Shown one piece after another: positions 61,012-64,000 of a DNA stretch of 64,000 bases. The notes beneath the pieces were generated by a model. The model was not told the DNA's origin and did no database searches. It saw nothing but the letters and a program-made list of their open reading frames with translations. A program made the translations under genes and the position numbers. Each line of letters opens with the position of its first letter. The first letter of the stretch is position 1. Source of the stretch: an uncultured Eubacteriales bacterium (lineage in GTDB: Bacteria; Bacillota; Clostridia; Oscillospirales; Acutalibacteraceae); assembly GCA_934695425.1 (NCBI GenBank), contig CAKUVH010000003.1, positions 62,001-126,000 on the forward strand. The letters run 5' to 3'.

Positions 61012-62712
61012 GTGTATAATTTACAAAACACAATGCTTTACTTAAAAAATTCGATTAAAAATGCAATTTCAGTTGCTTTAAAGAATAAAGACTTCCCTGA
61101 AGGGACTATTCCTGAATTTGATATTGAAATTCCTGCAGAACGGGACCACGGCGATTTATCTGCTAATGTTGCATTAATGTCGGCCAAAACATTTAAAATG
61201 CCGCCCAGAAAAATAGCCGAAATCATATTAAACAACTTAGAATTGGATAATAATTTGGTCTTAAAATCCGAAATAGCCGGACCGGGATTTATAAATTTCT
61301 TTCTTAATGAAAACTTTTTCGAGAACACAATTAAAGAAATAATAAAATACGGGAAAAATTATGGATCTTCCGATTTCGGAAAAGGAAAAAGAATAATGGT
61401 GGAATTCGTTTCTGCGAATCCCACAGGTCCCATGCACATGGGAAATGCAAGGCTTGGAGCTTTGGGTGACTGTTTGGCAGCCATACTGGATAAAGTTGGA
61501 TATTATGCTTATAAAGAATTTTATGTAAATGATGCCGGCAATCAAATAGAAAAATTCGGTTTATCTCTGGACGTTAGATACAGACAAATCTGCAACGGAA
61601 AAGATAGCGTTGAAATGCCCGAAGAATGTTATCAGGGGCAAGATATTACTGACCTTGCGCAAGAATTCTTTGACATCTATGGCAGAAAATATATCGATGA
61701 GAGTTTTGAAGTAAGAAAAAAAATGCTCATAGATTTTGCGCTTCCTAAAAACATAGACCGCATGAAAAAAGACATGGAAAAATACAAAATTATTTATGAT
61801 AATTGGTTTTATGAAAGCAAACTCCACAATGATAACGAAGTTACCGACATAATAAATATCTTAAAAAATAACGGATATACCTACGAAAAAGACGGGTGTC
61901 TGTGGTATAAATCTACTGAATTCGGTTCGGAAAAAGATGACGTACTAGTTAGAGCGAATGGCATACCGACATATTTTGCGGCTGATATTGCCTATCATTA
62001 TAACAAATTCATTACGAGAAAATTTGATACATGCATTGATATATGGGGCGCTGACCATCATGGCCATGTCGAGAGAATGAAAGGCGCTATGGAAGCTCTT
62101 GGAATTAACAGAGATAGACTCCACGTTATTTTGGTGCAGATGGTTAGGTTGTTAAAAAACGGCGAAATTGTGAGAATGAGCAAAAGAACAGGAAAGGCAA
62201 TTCAGCTGGCGGATTTATTGGATGAGGTTAGTGCAGATTCTGCAAGGTTCATATTTAACACTCACGAATCCGGCTCAGGAATGGATTTTGACCTTGATTT
62301 GGCTGTTAAACAAGACTCTCAAAATCCCGTTTATTATGTTCAATATGCTCACGCAAGGATTTGCAGCATATTTAAAAAACTAGATCAAAGTATAAAAGAT
62401 TTATACTCAAATTCTCAAAATCCGGATTTGTCATGTTTAACACAAGAAATTGAGAAAAAGCTCATATTCTACATGGCAACGTACCCTCAAGAACTTATAA
62501 AAGCTGCCGAAAACTATGACCCGACAAAAATAACAAGATATGTAATAAATTTAGCAACTTTATTTCATAAATTTTATTCTTCGTGTAAAATAGTATCTGA
62601 AGATTCCAAATTAACGATAGCTCGTTTATATGTCTGCGAAAGTGTAAGAATTATTTTAAAATCAGTATTGGAACTCATGAAAGTAGATGCTCCGGAATCT
62701 ATGAATTCTTAA
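61012..62712 (+). CDS. argS: Arginyl-tRNA synthetase
   Basis: About 566 residues. The ATG at 61000 abuts AAAGGAG with zero spacing; GTG 61012 is 12 nt away and fits better, though the difference is four residues. HIGH-type motif SANPTGPMHMGNARLG, DIWGADHHGHVERM, MVRLLKNGEIVRMSKRTGKA and a C-terminal tRNA-binding domain from ~450. No T-box leader is seen. Confidence 0.96.
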   Translation: MYNLQNTMLYLKNSIKNAISVALKNKDFPEGTIPEFDIEIPAERDHGDLSANVALMSAKTFKMPPRKIAEIILNNLELDNNLVLKSEIAGPGFINFFLNENFFENTIKEIIKYGKNYGSSDFGKGKRIMVEFVSANPTGPMHMGNARLGALGDCLAAILDKVGYYAYKEFYVNDAGNQIEKFGLSLDVRYRQICNGKDSVEMPEECYQGQDITDLAQEFFDIYGRKYIDESFEVRKKMLIDFALPKNIDRMKKDMEKYKIIYDNWFYESKLHNDNEVTDIINILKNNGYTYEKDGCLWYKSTEFGSEKDDVLVRANGIPTYFAADIAYHYNKFITRKFDTCIDIWGADHHGHVERMKGAMEALGINRDRLHVILVQMVRLLKNGEIVRMSKRTGKAIQLADLLDEVSADSARFIFNTHESGSGMDFDLDLAVKQDSQNPVYYVQYAHARICSIFKKLDQSIKDLYSNSQNPDLSCLTQEIEKKLIFYMATYPQELIKAAENYDPTKITRYVINLATLFHKFYSSCKIVSEDSKLTIARLYVCESVRIILKSVLELMKVDAPESMNS

Positions 62713-62717
62713 AAAAA

Positions 62718-62755
62718 TACACCGTTCTAAATTAGAACGGTGATTTTTATTTATT
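62718..62755. terminator. Bidirectional terminator after argS
   Basis: CACCGTTCTAA (62720-62730) pairs perfectly with TTAGAACGGTG (62732-62742). A T run follows on both strands, serving argS and the surface-protein gene. Confidence 0.88.
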
Positions 62756-64000
62756 TTTTATTTTTCTTACTCTTCAAACTAAACAAAAGTGTTACTCCGG
62801 CTACTATCAAAGCGCAAACAGCTATCGCTATTACATATCCTCTTTGATCCCCGGTTATATAACTTATGGATGGCTCCGAAGATTCAAAATTATTTAATGA
62901 ATCGTTGTTATCAGGAACTGTTGGTTCATTTGATTCAGCTTCAGAAATCATATCGTTTAATTCGTCTTCAGATATATCTCCATTTAATATTTTGTCTAGC
63001 ATTTCTCTTTCTTCGTCTGTCAATTCATCATATACAGCATATGGAGAAAAATGTTTTAATTTCAATTTAGCATAATCTCCTGTGCCTGTAGGAGAATTTT
63101 TAAAATCGCTTATATATTCTATAGACTCTACAGGTTCATCTATAGCTTGAGAGATAAATACCGCCTGTACATCATCTTTATCCCAATCTGAGCCCAACTG
63201 AACATATAAGTTTGTTGACGTTGCAAGGGTTGTATATTCGTTTCCGTCAGGGTCGGTTACTCCGCATAAGAATATCCATAATTTGTTGTCTTCTACTTTT
63301 TGCTTGTATTCGTCATCGAGTTGCTCGTAGTACTTGTTCCATTCTTCCTTGTCGTCTTCTCGACCTAACCATCTTACCCAGAATCTGGAACCCTCTGTAA
63401 ATACACTGTTTGTATTATCAAGTCCGTACCATGTGCTCTCGCCGTCTGAAGATTCTTTTAACCAAATATTTTTACCTTTGCTTATTTTTGCGCTTGTAGT
63501 ACCGTCTTCATCTACCCAGTATTTATAGTCGCCGTCAATTACCAATTTGCCCCAGCTGCTCGGTAAAATCTCGCCTACTAAAACTCTCTTTCCGGAATAA
63601 TTTCCTTTGAATTTGACTACTATTTGCTTTTCTCCCTCTGTAGTCATATCTTTAGGGAACTCAACATCATAATCTGTGCCTTCCAAAAGCTTTGCTCCGT
63701 CCAAACTCACTATAACCTCAGGAACCCATGTATCGCCGGTACAAACTACTGTGCTTGGTTTTTCAAGTTCTGCAGTTAACGAGTCATCAGTCGACAAATC
63801 TTTTGCTTTAACATCAACTTTGAATCTGGATTTCCAATAATTGTTTTCTGCGTCGTAGTAATAATAGTCTTTTCCATTTTCTATATCTGTATATTTAAGG
63901 CCTTTTATAAAATTGCTTAAACTTTCATTGTTTGTGATTTCAATTTTTTCTCCGTAACGAACTTCATATTCATATTTGCCGACGGACAATTTGGCATCAC
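62751..64000 (-). CDS. C-terminal part of a second membrane-anchored surface protein
   Basis: The frame is open to the window edge (DAK precedes a TTG codon at 63989), so the N-terminus is outside. At least 415 residues are seen. They include an extracellular repeat-like region (VSLDGAKLLEGTDYDVEFP ... VKFKGNYSG, a common Bacillota surface module), a charged region, HFSPYAVYDELTDEE (similar in place to SFSLFGIAAK in the giant protein), a Ser/Asn/Glu linker, and one transmembrane helix (GYVIAIAVCALIVAGVTLLF) with a Lys-rich tail. No LPxTG. It shares overall build with the protein at 7036-13713. Confidence 0.82.
   Translation of the reverse strand, partial: DAKLSVGKYEYEVRYGEKIEITNNESLSNFIKGLKYTDIENGKDYYYYDAENNYWKSRFKVDVKAKDLSTDDSLTAELEKPSTVVCTGDTWVPEVIVSLDGAKLLEGTDYDVEFPKDMTTEGEKQIVVKFKGNYSGKRVLVGEILPSSWGKLVIDGDYKYWVDEDGTTSAKISKGKNIWLKESSDGESTWYGLDNTNSVFTEGSRFWVRWLGREDDKEEWNKYYEQLDDEYKQKVEDNKLWIFLCGVTDPDGNEYTTLATSTNLYVQLGSDWDKDDVQAVFISQAIDEPVESIEYISDFKNSPTGTGDYAKLKLKHFSPYAVYDELTDEEREMLDKILNGDISEDELNDMISEAESNEPTVPDNNDSLNNFESSEPSISYITGDQRGYVIAIAVCALIVAGVTLLFSLKSKKNKK

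Noticed and set aside
1..64000. CRISPR array, insertion sequence or rRNA operon
   Set aside because: No regularly spaced direct repeats, transposase-like proteins or rRNA sequence were seen.

Overview
The window is low-GC DNA from a spore-forming member of the Bacillota, most likely class Clostridia. The evidence is the spoIIA-sigF operon, a gerA-type germination operon, a SpoIIQ-like M23 protein, a Spo0A-like regulator, whiA/murB/hprK, and clpP-clpX-lon-engB-valS in the usual Clostridia order. Strong Shine-Dalgarno sites and sigma-A promoters recur throughout. I cannot name the genus. Much of the accessory content (large surface proteins, an exported glycosyltransferase-lectin, a Fic protein, a double-glycine leader protein) suggests a host-associated organism; that is inference.

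Layout. 1-2,500: accessory region with the start of a secreted protein on the minus strand, a double-glycine leader protein whose body resembles a macrodomain-like family, and a small unknown protein behind a promoter with an (AT)11 spacer. 2,500-7,000: alanine dehydrogenase family, amidase plus holin-like pair, yccF, tRNA-Leu, and a SpoIID/peptidoglycan-binding protein. 7,036-13,713: a 2,225-residue repeat-rich membrane-anchored surface protein. 13,885-17,266: M14 peptidase, phosphohexomutase and a decayed ogt pseudogene. 17,267-21,765: DUF1016 nuclease, then rbgA-rnhB-yraN-dipeptidase-phosphoesterase in near-overlapping order. 21,832-30,733: protein quality control and translation (tig, clpP, clpX, lon, engB, valS). 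30,891-37,090: sporulation and envelope block (spoIIAA-AB-sigF; whiA-murB-hprK on the other strand; Spo0A-like; SpoIIQ-like). 37,250-40,727: HD protein, ackA, pfkA and a RibU-like ECF S component.

40,777-46,823 is the most plastic region. A tRNA-Arg(CCT) has its last 11 bases repeated 1,063 bp downstream, bracketing a single radical-SAM gene of the 'mobile pair B' type. Next comes a Fic gene with a large palindromic operator over its promoter, then tRNA-Arg(CCG), then two coupled unknown genes encoding a 958-residue repeat protein and a 149-residue partner. 46,984-54,871: class A PBP, aspartokinase, the gerA-gerB-gerC operon and a cysteine-rich possibly coat-related protein. 55,062-58,214: two tRNA-Ser genes, the exported GT8-ricin protein and an asparaginase. 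58,529-62,712: ddl, murI, ywiB and argS. The window ends inside a second surface protein at 62,751.

Themes. Peptidoglycan synthesis and remodelling (murB, ddl, murI, PBP1, amidase, M14, M23, SpoIID-like) and the sporulation cycle (sigF, Spo0A-like, SpoIIQ-like, germinant receptor) dominate the core. The best candidates for undescribed biology are the leader-peptide macrodomain-like protein with its neighbour under a repeat-spaced promoter, the tRNA-bracketed radical-SAM mini-island, the Fic operator, the repeat protein pair, the secreted glycosyltransferase-lectin, the Spo0A-like protein with Glu at the phosphorylation site, and several genes whose best-placed start codon is ATA or ATT.
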